From Pleomorphovibrio marinus (GTDB lineage Bacteria; Bacteroidota; Bacteroidia; Cytophagales; Cyclobacteriaceae), in the NCBI RefSeq assembly GCF_003347495.1, contig NZ_QCXY01000002.1, positions 310,001 through 374,000 on the forward strand: DNA of 64,000 nucleotides, in the 5' to 3' direction. How positions within the stretch are numbered: the first letter of the stretch is position 1; every line of letters starts with the position of its first letter. Positions 1 to 8,674 of this stretch are shown here, piece after piece. A program made the translations under genes and the position numbers. The notes under the pieces are model-generated. The model was not told where the DNA came from, made no database searches, and worked only from the letters and a program-made list of their open reading frames with translations.

Positions 1-93
1 CCTTATAAAAAGGACTTAATGTCCACGCAATCTGATATTTTCCAAGAAATAGTGGATTTAGGAAATGTGATCGGAGATAACGGGTTTCGCTAA
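1..93 (+). CDS. C-terminal end of an unidentified protein (partial)
   Basis: An open frame runs in from the left edge and stops at TAA 91-93. It encodes about 30 residues ending in VIGDNGFR. A Met codon at 19-21 lies in the same frame, but a gene starting there would have only 24 codons, so this is more likely the tail of a longer gene. I do not recognise the family. It is followed by 159 bp without a gene, in which I see only AT-rich sequence and no clear hairpin. Confidence 0.45.
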   Translation, partial: PYKKDLMSTQSDIFQEIVDLGNVIGDNGFR

Positions 94-252
94 AAAGGCA
101 CTAATTTTTGAAATTGTAAGGAGATTTCAATCAAAACCTAGTATTTTCAGGTTATTCAAAAGAGAATGCATGTTTTTTTAATTCCTAAAAAGTAAATTGG
201 AACCAAGTTTGTAATCTTTCGTAAGGTTTAAATATATCCACCAAAAAAATCT

Positions 253-1833
253 ATGAAATTCCTTCTGGCAATTATTTCATCAACATTCTTTTTAACCACT
301 GCTTTCGGTCAAGGTCAAGCAGTAAATATCTACAATAAAGACTCCACTTTGATGGGTACTGGCGTAATGGTGAACAACAAAATGGATGGGTTATGGAAAT
401 TTACCAATCCAAAGACCAATACGCTCATTCAGCAGGGGACATTCCAGGATGGTGTAAGGGATGGGCAATGGGCAACCTACCATCCAAACAACCAAAGGCA
501 CATTGTGGTGGAATACAGGAACAACAAGATGAATGGGTCGTTCAGGGAATTTGACAGAGATGGAGCCCTAATCAAAGATGCCGTATATCAGGACAGCATA
601 CTTGTAGGGCCATATAAAGAATATTATGGAAAGACCGGGAGACCCAGTTTTGTAGACCCTACGCAAGTTAAGACAGAGGGTAGATATGATAATGGTAAAC
701 GAGATGGTGAATGGGTTTCTTATTATGAAAACGGAGAGGTAGCCTTGAGGCAAAGCTATAAGGCCGGTAAAAAGAGTGGGAACTATAGGGAATACTCCCC
801 TTACGGTGAATTAATTCTGGAGGCCAACTACGAAGATGACAGGCCTCATGGGGAATTTATAAGGTATAGTGGGAATAAAAGGACCCTTGAAGAGGGTACC
901 TACGAAAGGGGGAGACGGGTAGGTGAATGGATAAGCTATTTTCCAGATACCAATATCAAGGAGTCGGAAAGGACCTATGATAATAATGGGAACAAAACTG
1001 GCGAATGGACTTACTATTATGAAAATCGTAGAACGGCTAGAATTGAGAAATATGAAAACAATATTCCGGTAGGTACATGGGAAGAATTTTTTCCCAATCG
1101 GAATTTGGCAAAAAAGACGACATATGTGCTAGGTGTCCCTGATGGCGAATACATAGAAAATCACAGCAATGGGAACCCCTCGGTAAGAGGAGAATATCAA
1201 AATGGAATGAAAATAGGGGTATGGAGAAACTACTTCCCTGAGGGCAATCTTTACTCCATTGGAGAATATCGAAATGACCTGAAAACAGGGTTATGGAAGT
1301 ATTTTAACAGAATAGGGATATTAATTGCAGAAGGACAGTATCTTTTGGGCAATGAAACCGGGCAGTGGTTTTATTTTTATGATGGAGGACAACTTAAATC
1401 TGTTGGAAGTTATTTTCTGGGGCAAGAAGACGGAACCTGGGGTTTATTCTATGACAATAAGCAACTTACCCAAGAAGAAGAGTGGAGTTTTGGGCGCTTG
1501 TTAAACGTAAGCGAATACAATAACTATGATGGTACTCAGCAACTCGATGCAGGTACGTTGGAAGATGGGGAAGGAACCAGGATTACCTACTATATTAATG
1601 GAAGAAAAGAATCTGAAGGCAGCTATAAAAATGGCAAACCGGATGGAACGTGGAAATATTACCATGATAACGGCAGGCTTGCTTCTGAGGGTAAAATGGA
1701 AGACGGCAAAAAAGAAGGAGCCTGGAAATATTACAGCCGTTCCGGAAACTTGGAGGACATAATAAACTTTAAGGACGATGAACCTGTGCAAGAAGAAGAA
1801 GAGGAGGAACTTAGGTTTCAAAATTTTGAATAA
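253..1833 (+). CDS. Secreted MORN/YwqK-type repeat protein
   Basis: A 526-residue protein with an N-terminal signal peptide (hydrophobic residues 4-18, ending AFGQ) followed almost entirely by degenerate repeats of about 20-24 residues with the pattern G-x-W-x-x-Y-x-x-N-G-x-L-x-x-E-x-x-Y-x-N-G-x-x-x-G. This is the MORN_2 repeat, also annotated as the YwqK antitoxin repeat. About twenty copies run from residue 30 to 505, and the protein ends in an acidic tail. In Bacteroidota such proteins are common, exported and functionally uncharacterised; the antitoxin name comes from Bacillus YwqK and does not show that this is an antitoxin. No toxin gene is visible beside it. The ATG at 253 is chosen because the signal peptide starts there. 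The family call is firm, the function unknown. Confidence 0.8.
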   Translation: MKFLLAIISSTFFLTTAFGQGQAVNIYNKDSTLMGTGVMVNNKMDGLWKFTNPKTNTLIQQGTFQDGVRDGQWATYHPNNQRHIVVEYRNNKMNGSFREFDRDGALIKDAVYQDSILVGPYKEYYGKTGRPSFVDPTQVKTEGRYDNGKRDGEWVSYYENGEVALRQSYKAGKKSGNYREYSPYGELILEANYEDDRPHGEFIRYSGNKRTLEEGTYERGRRVGEWISYFPDTNIKESERTYDNNGNKTGEWTYYYENRRTARIEKYENNIPVGTWEEFFPNRNLAKKTTYVLGVPDGEYIENHSNGNPSVRGEYQNGMKIGVWRNYFPEGNLYSIGEYRNDLKTGLWKYFNRIGILIAEGQYLLGNETGQWFYFYDGGQLKSVGSYFLGQEDGTWGLFYDNKQLTQEEEWSFGRLLNVSEYNNYDGTQQLDAGTLEDGEGTRITYYINGRKESEGSYKNGKPDGTWKYYHDNGRLASEGKMEDGKKEGAWKYYSRSGNLEDIINFKDDEPVQEEEEEELRFQNFE

Positions 1834-1877
1834 TCCAAAACATAAAGTGTGGTTTATGGGTTTTAAAATAAAAAATT

Positions 1878-2045
1878 ATGTTTGGTTTATTTAAGAAAAA
1901 GTCAGAAAAAGATAAATTGTCAGAACAATATAGAAAGCTGTTGGAAAAAGCCCACAAGGTATCCCACTCGGACAGAACCGAGGCTGATAAAATCACTGCT
2001 GAGGCAGAGGAAGTTGCAAAAAAAATAGATAAGTTGAGAGATTAA
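1878..2045 (+). CDS. Lacal_2735-type small conserved protein (55 aa)
   Basis: A 55-residue ORF starting MFGLFKKKSEKDKL and ending in a Lys/Glu-rich helix. It resembles the short Bacteroidota family named Lacal_2735: an MFGLFKKKSE-like start, a middle AHKVSHSDRTEAD segment and an amphipathic end EEVAKKIDKL. No function is known for the family. The protein is soluble and probably helical, with no signal peptide. It lies 44 bp after the YwqK-repeat gene in the same direction and could be cotranscribed with it. The next 174 bp are very AT-rich, with one weak inverted repeat (AACTTATT 2052-2059, AATAAGTT 2086-2093) that may terminate it. The assignment is from memory of the family. Confidence 0.7.
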   Translation: MFGLFKKKSEKDKLSEQYRKLLEKAHKVSHSDRTEADKITAEAEEVAKKIDKLRD

Positions 2046-2219
2046 CTAAGAACTTATTTTAAATTATTTCGTTTGAAGCTTTAGAATAAGTTTCGTTTTT
2101 TCTTAAATTATATATCGTTTATTTTTATTTTAACATTTTTTATACTCTATTATTTTTTTATTTTAAAACTACATGGTGTTTTTTTCGTGTATACTAATTA
2201 AGAACAAAACCGTAAAGCT

Positions 2220-3938
2220 ATGAAAACTTCATTTTATTTCCGGCTTCAGAAATCATTCATAACGGGCTTGCTATTTACAGGTTTGTTGGTTTTTTCAAAT
2301 GTAAAATCAGCGAATGCTAGTGCTCCAAACATGGGTGTTTCTTTTCAGGTATTTTACGATGCGCTGATGCCATATGGCGATTGGGTAAATGATCCTACCC
2401 ACGGGTATATCTGGGTTCCTTATGTGGACGCAGGGTTTCAACCGTACAGGACTAATGGATATTGGGTGAATTCAAGATTTGGCAATACTTGGGTTTCGAA
2501 TTATGAGTGGGGTTGGGCTCCATTCCATTATGGAAGGTGGTTCATAGATGATTTTTATGGTTGGGCATGGGTTCCCGGATATGAATGGGGGCCGGCATGG
2601 GTAGAGTGGAGGACAGGAAGAGGCTACTACGGATGGGCGCCTCTTTGGCCAAGAGTAGGAGTTCATGTATCGTTTCAGATGCCCTACCATCATTGGGTTT
2701 TTGTGCCACGAAGAAGGTTCCTTGCCAGAAATTTCTATAATTATTGTCTTCCTCCAAGAAATATTGGAGTGATTTATAATCGAACCACAATTATTAACAA
2801 TACTTATGTCTATAACAATAGGACCTATGTGGCAGGCCCAAGTAGAAGGGAACTTCAACGAGTTACTAGAGGGAATGTACCTGTTTATGAGGTGTCAAAT
2901 AGCAACAGGCCAGGTCGGGCTAATGTGGAAAACAACAGGGTTAATTTATACAGGCCTCAAATAGAAAACACTGCCAACGCAAGAAGGGGTGGAATGGCCA
3001 GACCAGAGCGGGTTTTATCTACGGAGGAATTCAGGACAAGGAGAGGTAGTGACGCTACACCCGCCACCGAAAGTGGTCGAAGTGCTCGCCAGGCAGAGAA
3101 CCAGGTAAACGCAAGGGGAAATGCAGTACAGCCTTCTCCCGCAACGAGAAGGGAAATTGCGGGTACAAATAGTAGGCTAAACGATGGTTCTGCATCCCCA
3201 AGCGCAAGAAATCAAAACAGGCAGGTTTCGCCAAGTTCCTCGAACAGGGAAAATAGTAGGACTACTCAACCTTCTACCCCAAATACAGCCAGAAGGGATC
3301 AGGTCGAGGGCAGAAATGAAGGTTTATCTTCAAACAGTGACAGAACTCAGTTGTCCGGTGAAAGGTCTTCAAATGCAAGGGGAAACGCTTCAAGGGAAGT
3401 GAGAAGTAATCAAAGGACAAATGCTTCATTGAGTAGACCGACACCAAACGAGGATAGGAGAGTGGCTCCCTCCAGTACCAATCCTTCTCGGGTGGGCGCA
3501 CAGCCAAATGCCCAGCAAAGGCAAATACAACAGCCAGCACAAAGGCAGACGGCTCCCAGGCAGTCCCAGGTAAGGCCGAACATTACTACCCAAAGGCAGA
3601 CGGCTCCCAGGCAGTCTCAGGTAAGGCAGAACACTTCTACCCAAAGGCAGGCCGCTCCTAGACAGTCTCAGGTAAGGCCGAACACTACTACCCAGAGGCA
3701 GACCGCTCCTAGACAATCCCAAGTTAGGTCGCGTTCTTCATCCAACCAAAGACAGGTTGCGCCGAGTTCTAGGGCACCACAAGTGAGGAATTCCCAACCC
3801 GCTGCCAGAAGTAGGTCTTCCTCCAGTCCTAGTGTAGGAAGAAGCAATAATCAAGTAAGGCAGTCCTATGGTTCAACACCAAGCAGGAGCAGTGGAAGAG
3901 CAGCTGCTAGGACGGGTAGCAGAGGAAGAGGAAATTAA
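2220..3938 (+). CDS. Secreted DUF6600-like protein with Arg/Gln/Ser-rich tail
   Basis: A 572-residue protein in two parts. After a signal peptide (about residues 1-34), residues 40-185 are rich in Tyr, Trp, Gly and Pro with repeated Y-G-x-W-V and W-x-P-x-Y motifs (YGDWVND, YIWVPY, WGWAPFHYGRW, YGWAWVPGYEWGP). This is the pattern of the DUF6600/YXWGP exported family. Residues about 230-572 are low-complexity, dominated by Arg, Gln, Ser, Asn and Pro and strongly basic, and include four near-identical 17-residue units. The tail is probably disordered and could bind acidic polysaccharide or nucleic acid; that is inference. It is convergent with the GH15 gene and shares a bidirectional terminator with it. 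No enzymatic residue set is visible. Confidence 0.65.
   Translation: MKTSFYFRLQKSFITGLLFTGLLVFSNVKSANASAPNMGVSFQVFYDALMPYGDWVNDPTHGYIWVPYVDAGFQPYRTNGYWVNSRFGNTWVSNYEWGWAPFHYGRWFIDDFYGWAWVPGYEWGPAWVEWRTGRGYYGWAPLWPRVGVHVSFQMPYHHWVFVPRRRFLARNFYNYCLPPRNIGVIYNRTTIINNTYVYNNRTYVAGPSRRELQRVTRGNVPVYEVSNSNRPGRANVENNRVNLYRPQIENTANARRGGMARPERVLSTEEFRTRRGSDATPATESGRSARQAENQVNARGNAVQPSPATRREIAGTNSRLNDGSASPSARNQNRQVSPSSSNRENSRTTQPSTPNTARRDQVEGRNEGLSSNSDRTQLSGERSSNARGNASREVRSNQRTNASLSRPTPNEDRRVAPSSTNPSRVGAQPNAQQRQIQQPAQRQTAPRQSQVRPNITTQRQTAPRQSQVRQNTSTQRQAAPRQSQVRPNTTTQRQTAPRQSQVRSRSSSNQRQVAPSSRAPQVRNSQPAARSRSSSSPSVGRSNNQVRQSYGSTPSRSSGRAAARTGSRGRGN
3540..3733 (+). repeat. 51-bp in-frame tandem repeat, four copies
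   Basis: Units begin at 3540, 3591, 3642 and 3693 and are exactly 51 bp apart, the last one incomplete. Each encodes QRQTAPRQSQVRPN-T-T with a few substitutions (P/Q at the 13th position, T/A at the fourth). The length is a multiple of three, so copy-number change keeps the reading frame. Unit identity is high at DNA level, suggesting recent slippage or recombination. Confidence 0.85.
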
Positions 3939-3940
3939 AA

Positions 3941-3969
3941 AAAACCTCCCTTTTTGGGGAGGTTTTTTT
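3941..3969. terminator. Bidirectional rho-independent terminator
   Basis: An AACCTCCC arm, a short T loop and a GGGAGGTT arm, with A residues on the left and T residues on the right. It lies between the convergent stop codons of the DUF6600-like gene (3938) and the GH15 gene (3971), so it can end transcription from both sides. Confidence 0.85.
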
Positions 3970-3970
3970 A

Positions 3971-5758
3971 TTAATTCAGAAAATTGGGGCGATCTAATTT
4001 TTTGTCAATTCTATAAGCGGCGTTCATCAGTCCTACGTGGCTGTAGGTTTGCGGGAAATTTCCCCATTGGCTACCAGTCTTTTGGTCCACATCCTCAGAA
4101 AACAGCCTTAGGTGGTTACAGTATTTAGCCAAAGTTTCAAACCCTTCCATCGCTTCATCCAATCGATTTACACAAGCAAGAGCCTCTATATACCAAAATG
4201 CACAAATCAAGAAGGTTGTTTCTGGTTCTCCAAAATCGTCTTGATGTTTGTACCGATAAAACAGGTAGTCTTTCGCCAATAATTCTTTTTCCAAAGCCTT
4301 TAGATGATTGTTTGCGCGTTCGATATCCTCTCCAAAATAGCCCATGGTTATGAGTTGTAAGGTACTGGCGTCCATATTCTTAGTGCCTATAGCCTGGGAA
4401 TAGGCTTTGAGTTCAGGGATATAGCATTCTTCAATTTTATCTTTGGCCAATCTTTGCAAGTTCATGGCTTTTTCTCTCATTTCTTGGTCACCCATCCTGT
4501 CCGCAATTTTTATTGCAGATGATGCTCCAGCCCAATGAAATAGGAATGTATAACAGTGTTGTTGTTGTAGGTTTCTGAATTCCCATAAACCTGCATCCTT
4601 TTCGTCCATAGTCTGCTCAATCATATCCAATAAGTTGTTGATAAAAGGCTTGGAGTGACTTTTTTCGGACTCAATGAATCTTTTATCGGAATAAAGAGGA
4701 AGGAGGCTGACAAGAACTTGTCCGTATAGGTCATTTTGTATATGCGTATAAGCTTGGTTGCCAAATCTTACGGGTTGATTCCCCTTGTATCCTTCTAGAT
4801 CGCATACCAATTCTTCCAATTTGCTTGACCCAGTGATTGCGTAGAGAGGCTGGTACCTACCTGCCTCATCCGTTGGGAGGTTTTGTATGAACTCAAAGTA
4901 CCTTTCTAATTCCTCAAAATGGCCAAGTTGGTTGAAGACGTTAAGGGTATAATAGGCGTCACGCATCCAGCAGTACCGATAATCCCAATTCCTCCCTGAC
5001 CCAGGAGACTCAGGAAGGCTGGTGGTGGAGGCGGCAATGATAGCACCTGTATCCTCGTATTGATGAATCTTAAGTACCAATGCAGACCTTACTACTAGCC
5101 GTTGGTTGAAGTCAGGGATACTTGTGGATTTGACCCACCTTCTCCAATATAATGTGGTAGATTGCAGAAACCTTTCTACTGTACTTTCCACTGGGGCTTC
5201 CAATGGCCTGCCATAGGTGAGCACGAGGTAGATTGGCTTATGTATCCTGAAATCCTTTTCTTCTAAAATGTAGGTGATGGAGCAATTAGTTGTAAGCCTT
5301 ATTTCCTGGTCCATCCCGGAATACCGTATATGGTTGCTACCTGGAGTTGGCATCATTTTCTTATTCCCATACCCGGCTACTGGTTTGCAAGAAATCTTGA
5401 TTCTGGGCTCCCCCTTTACAGGTTCAATTTTTCTAACCACCATTAGTGGTTTGTAATACCTGTCATAGTTAAGGAAACGTGGAGCGAAGTCAGTAACCCT
5501 GAACACTTCTCCCGAGGAGTTTTCCACTTCGGTTTGTAAGATGTTGGTGTTTTCAAGATAGCTTTGGGTCGATGAATAGCCCCCATTCTCTGGAAGTATG
5601 GTGAATTCCCCTCCTTTTTCTTTATCCAACATACCCCCAAATAAAAAGTCACTATCGAACCTGGGAAAGCAAAGCCAGCTTATATTGGTGTTTTTTTCAA
5701 CATGGGCAATATAGCTGCAGTTGCCTATTAGTCCGGTATTATAAAGGTGTTTATCCAT
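3971..5758 (-). CDS. Glycoside hydrolase family 15 (glucoamylase/trehalase type)
   Basis: About 595 residues with the layout of bacterial and archaeal GH15 enzymes: an N-terminal beta-sandwich (about 1-210; the opening LYNTGLIGNCSYIAHV and WLCFPRFDSDFLFG are typical) and a C-terminal (alpha/alpha)6 barrel. Visible motifs are NWDYRYCWMRDA near residues 257-268, AGLWEFR near 389-395 with the likely general acid Glu, and EPETTFLICAFWYIE near 511 with the likely base Glu. Members hydrolyse alpha-glucans or trehalose; substrate cannot be told here. No signal peptide is seen, so it is probably cytoplasmic. The ATG at 5758 is preferred over the TTG two codons upstream because the conserved start MDKHLYNTGLIGN follows it. 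It lies 81 bp downstream of the UpxY-like gene on the same strand. Confidence 0.88.
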   Translation of the reverse strand: MDKHLYNTGLIGNCSYIAHVEKNTNISWLCFPRFDSDFLFGGMLDKEKGGEFTILPENGGYSSTQSYLENTNILQTEVENSSGEVFRVTDFAPRFLNYDRYYKPLMVVRKIEPVKGEPRIKISCKPVAGYGNKKMMPTPGSNHIRYSGMDQEIRLTTNCSITYILEEKDFRIHKPIYLVLTYGRPLEAPVESTVERFLQSTTLYWRRWVKSTSIPDFNQRLVVRSALVLKIHQYEDTGAIIAASTTSLPESPGSGRNWDYRYCWMRDAYYTLNVFNQLGHFEELERYFEFIQNLPTDEAGRYQPLYAITGSSKLEELVCDLEGYKGNQPVRFGNQAYTHIQNDLYGQVLVSLLPLYSDKRFIESEKSHSKPFINNLLDMIEQTMDEKDAGLWEFRNLQQQHCYTFLFHWAGASSAIKIADRMGDQEMREKAMNLQRLAKDKIEECYIPELKAYSQAIGTKNMDASTLQLITMGYFGEDIERANNHLKALEKELLAKDYLFYRYKHQDDFGEPETTFLICAFWYIEALACVNRLDEAMEGFETLAKYCNHLRLFSEDVDQKTGSQWGNFPQTYSHVGLMNAAYRIDKKLDRPNFLN

Positions 5759-5839
5759 TTTCAATATTTATTTTATATGTGGGTGGTTCAAAATCTATGA
5801 CTAGTCTATAAACTAAAACACGAACAAAGAGTTACCCAA

Positions 5840-6346
5840 TTACTTTCCGATTACCTCCAAAAATTTCCTTGGGACATTCACCAACATGCTTTGGTTTATT
5901 CCGGGAATACGAATAATAAAATAATCTTTATTGGATTTTTTTATACATTCCCCTTCAAATCCAGTCAATGGCCCTCCAAGGATTTTCACAGATTCTCCTT
6001 TTTCGATGTGGTCAGTTTCAACTTCCACAGCTACTCCAGTGGAAATAATCCTTTGTATGGCCTCAATCTCCTCATCCTTAACTACTGCATGTTCTCCGGC
6101 GAAATTAACAAATTTTACTGCCCCATTCACCTGCAAGGCCTCCCAAAGTTTATCCCTGGATATCCTTACGAATAGATATCCGTTAAATAAGGGCCGCTCC
6201 ACCTTTTTTTTTCGATCACTCCACTGTCGAAGTTCTTCCACTAAAGGCAGGTAAACGGTCACTCCTTTTTCCTTTAGCCTGGAATAGACCTTCTTCTCTG
6301 CCCTTGGAGCAGTATACATCACGTACCAATATTTATTCTCGGTCAT
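5840..6346 (-). CDS. UpxY-family NusG paralogue, transcription antiterminator
   Basis: A 168-residue NusG-like protein. The N-terminal NGN domain (about 5-105) has WYVMYTAPRAEKKV and the downstream NGYLFVRIS strand. A short KOW-type domain follows, with GESVKILGGPLTGFEGEC near 125-142. This pattern fits the UpxY/RfaH/LoaP group, which loads on RNA polymerase and suppresses termination in long polysaccharide operons. In Bacteroides UpxY genes are normally the first gene of the operon they regulate. Here the gene is divergent from the polysaccharide locus and faces GH15, so it would have to act on the locus in trans. Specificity is inferred only from proximity. Confidence 0.85.
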   Translation of the reverse strand: MTENKYWYVMYTAPRAEKKVYSRLKEKGVTVYLPLVEELRQWSDRKKKVERPLFNGYLFVRISRDKLWEALQVNGAVKFVNFAGEHAVVKDEEIEAIQRIISTGVAVEVETDHIEKGESVKILGGPLTGFEGECIKKSNKDYFIIRIPGINQSMLVNVPRKFLEVIGK

Positions 6347-6367
6347 AAAAATTCAGGGTTAAAGGAA

Positions 6368-6399
6368 CAAAAATATGTAATAACCAAGTATATCCTAAA
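6368..6399 (-). promoter_or_regulatory. Probable promoter of the UpxY-like gene
   Basis: On the minus strand the -7 element TATTTTTG (6375-6368) matches the Bacteroidota consensus TAnnTTTG. A weaker -33 element, TTAG (6398-6395), lies 19 nt upstream. The start codon is 21 nt downstream of the -7 box. Read by eye only. Confidence 0.5.
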
Positions 6400-6562
6400 G
6401 GGTGATGGTTTTTATTTCAATTGTGGGTTTAATAGTTTCCAAACAGGCTCCTTTTGTAGGTATCTGTGTTTTTTTTATCTCCAAAATTCCAGTATTCTTG
6501 CTTAATAATTTAGCGGTAAGTAGGAACTTGAAATTAAAAAAAATGCAATTCCTGTCCAAAAT

Positions 6563-6593
6563 TTTGCCTTTTGATTTTTTTTAATTAATCTTG
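6563..6593 (+). promoter_or_regulatory. Probable promoter of the polysaccharide locus
   Basis: TTTG at 6563-6566, a 19-nt spacer, and TAATCTTG at 6586-6593, one mismatch from TAnnTTTG. It lies 86 bp before the manC start codon. It is the best -33/-7 pair I found on this strand in the gap. Confidence 0.6.
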
Positions 6594-6679
6594 CACTAAA
6601 ATTTTCGAAATATTGACTAAATTTAGAATCAAAAATTTAGTAAGAAATTGCCGTATAGGCCTTAATTTTTAATAGGGAA

Positions 6680-7672
6680 ATGAGTATTATCAATGTAGTT
6701 TTGTCCGGAGGTGTTGGAAGTAGATTATGGCCATTATCAAGAAAATCAAAACCTAAGCAATATCTTCCAATTTTTGGAAATAGTTCACTCTTTGAACTAA
6801 CCATTGACAGAAACCTTTCGTTTTGCGAAGGCATTATGGTGGTGGGAAGTATTGACAACTTCAAGCTTTCTCGGGAAAAATTAGCCAATCTTGGTCATTC
6901 CTACAAGGAAATAATTGAAGCTACACCCAGAAACACCGCTGCTGCAATAGCATTTGCCGCATTTTCAGTGGAAGGAGATGACATTCTACTGGTCACTCCT
7001 TCTGATCATTTAATCAGTAAGGAAGCGGCCTACAGGAATGCTGTTCAGGATGCCATCAACCTTGCCAAGGATGGCTTCCTTGTCACTTTTGGCCTTAGGC
7101 CACACAAGCCTGAGACAGGTTTTGGATATATAGAGTACAATGGCATTGATGTGGTTTCCTTTCGCGAAAAACCCAGTTTGGCCAAGGCGGAGGAATACCT
7201 GTCTTCAGGAAATTTTCTATGGAACAGTGGAATGTTTTGTTTTTCTGCCAAGGCATTTTTATCTGAGTTAAAACTTCATTCTCCAGAGGTCTATGAGGCT
7301 TCCAGGAAAGCTTTTGAAGCCATGGAAAATGGTTTTCTGCCTTTGGGGGAAAGCAAGGCGATCCCATCTATCAGTGTGGATTACGCAGTGATGGAGAAAT
7401 CCAAAAAGATTAAAGTTGTACCATCCGAGTTTGTGTGGTCCGATATGGGTTCTTTTGAGGCACTTTACGATCATTTAGGGCCGGAGGACCATAGACGTAT
7501 GGGTACAAACTTGGTATTGGGAAGTGAAAAGCACGTTGAGTTTTTAGGTGTGGAAAACATTGTTTTGGTGGACACCAAAGACGCCATATTGGTGTTAAAT
7601 AAAAACGATGCACAGGAAGTGAAAAAAATTTATGAAAGATTGGAAAGGGAGAATCCAGACCTTTTAAATTAA
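6680..7672 (+). CDS. manC: Mannose-1-phosphate guanylyltransferase
   Basis: 330 residues. It makes GDP-mannose from mannose-1-phosphate and GTP. The signature LSGGVGSRLWPLSR near residues 8-21, followed by KPKQYL, is the nucleotide-binding loop of the family; TPRNTAAAIA (near 81), TPSDHLI (near 112), EKP and NSGMF follow in order. The length fits the single-domain form without the phosphomannose isomerase half. First gene of the main locus, 13 bp before fcl; with gmd it supplies GDP-fucose. A second, diverged manC-like gene lies at 62230-63303. No phosphomannomutase gene is in the window. Confidence 0.93.
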   Translation: MSIINVVLSGGVGSRLWPLSRKSKPKQYLPIFGNSSLFELTIDRNLSFCEGIMVVGSIDNFKLSREKLANLGHSYKEIIEATPRNTAAAIAFAAFSVEGDDILLVTPSDHLISKEAAYRNAVQDAINLAKDGFLVTFGLRPHKPETGFGYIEYNGIDVVSFREKPSLAKAEEYLSSGNFLWNSGMFCFSAKAFLSELKLHSPEVYEASRKAFEAMENGFLPLGESKAIPSISVDYAVMEKSKKIKVVPSEFVWSDMGSFEALYDHLGPEDHRRMGTNLVLGSEKHVEFLGVENIVLVDTKDAILVLNKNDAQEVKKIYERLERENPDLLN

Positions 7673-7685
7673 GCGATATTCAAAT

Positions 7686-8639
7686 ATGTTAAATAAAGAC
7701 TTTAAGATCTATATTGCAGGTCACAGAGGTATGGTCGGAGGTGCTATTTGGAAGGCATTGGCAAAAAAAGGCTATTCAAATTTGGTGGGGAAAACCAGTG
7801 CTGAATTGGATTTGCGAGATCAGGCTCAGGTGAAGTCGTTTTTTGAGAGAGAAAATCCAGACGTAGTCGTAGATGCTGCCGCAAGGGTTGGGGGGATATT
7901 GGCAAATAGTAGATACCCCTATCAATTTTTGATGGATAATATGCTCATTCAAAACAATTTAATTGACGCTGCCCATGTATCTGGGTGCGAGAAATTCATT
8001 TTTTTGGGCAGCTCTTGTATTTACCCAAAACTAGCGCCACAACCTCTTAAGGAGGAATACCTCCTTACCTCTTCTTTAGAACCCACGAATGAATGGTATG
8101 CTTTGGCGAAAATAGCAGGGGTGAAGGCTTGTGAGGCCATTCGGAATCAATTTGGAAAAGATTTTATCAGCCTTATGCCTACCAATCTCTATGGTAGCCA
8201 TGATAACTTTGACTTAGAAACTTCCCATGTATTGCCTGCCATGATAAGGAAGTTTCATGAAGCAAAGGAAAGTGGGGATGCGCCTGTTACCCTTTGGGGT
8301 AGCGGAAGGCCCAAAAGGGAATTTTTACATGTGGATGACCTGGCTCAAGCGGTTATTTTTGCCATGGAAAATCGTTTTGAGGATAACCTATATAATGTGG
8401 GAACTGGGGAAGATTTGTCCATAGAAGAATTGGCAAAATTGATTCAGGATATAACTGGTCATCAGGGCAAAATTCTCTGGGATGATTCCAAACCCGATGG
8501 GACACCGAGAAAACTAATGGATGTTTCAAAAATGGCAGATGCAGGATGGAAATACTCTATACCTTTGAAGGATGGGATAGAAAGGACTTATAAATGGTTT
8601 CTGGAAAATATACAGAGCATTAAAGAAGTGAAATTTTAG
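7686..8639 (+). CDS. fcl: GDP-L-fucose synthase
   Basis: 317 residues, an extended short-chain dehydrogenase that epimerises and reduces GDP-4-keto-6-deoxymannose to GDP-L-fucose with NADPH. Visible are the Rossmann motif GHRGMVGGA (12-20), the family signature GSSCIYP (108-114) and the catalytic Tyr138 and Lys142 in WYALAK. PTNLYG and the C-terminal GRPKREFLHVDDLA also match. The order manC-fcl-gmd makes a compact GDP-fucose cassette. Confidence 0.93.
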   Translation: MLNKDFKIYIAGHRGMVGGAIWKALAKKGYSNLVGKTSAELDLRDQAQVKSFFERENPDVVVDAAARVGGILANSRYPYQFLMDNMLIQNNLIDAAHVSGCEKFIFLGSSCIYPKLAPQPLKEEYLLTSSLEPTNEWYALAKIAGVKACEAIRNQFGKDFISLMPTNLYGSHDNFDLETSHVLPAMIRKFHEAKESGDAPVTLWGSGRPKREFLHVDDLAQAVIFAMENRFEDNLYNVGTGEDLSIEELAKLIQDITGHQGKILWDDSKPDGTPRKLMDVSKMADAGWKYSIPLKDGIERTYKWFLENIQSIKEVKF

Positions 8640-8674
8640 TAATATAACAGCTATTAATACTTACAGGATTGGTT

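Larger units (their letters stand above)
6347..6679. other. Divergent regulatory region before the polysaccharide locus
   Basis: A 333-bp gene-free stretch between the divergent UpxY-like and manC genes. It holds one promoter-like element for each direction, at 6368-6399 (minus) and 6563-6593 (plus). The plus-strand leader of manC is about 80 nt, AT-rich, and shows no strong terminator hairpin. Confidence 0.6.

Noticed and set aside
253-1833. Toxin-antitoxin system
   Set aside because: Only the repeat of YwqK is shared; the protein is secreted and no partner toxin is present.
3540-3733. Short regular repeats as a CRISPR array
   Set aside because: The units are contiguous, without spacers, and lie inside a coding frame.
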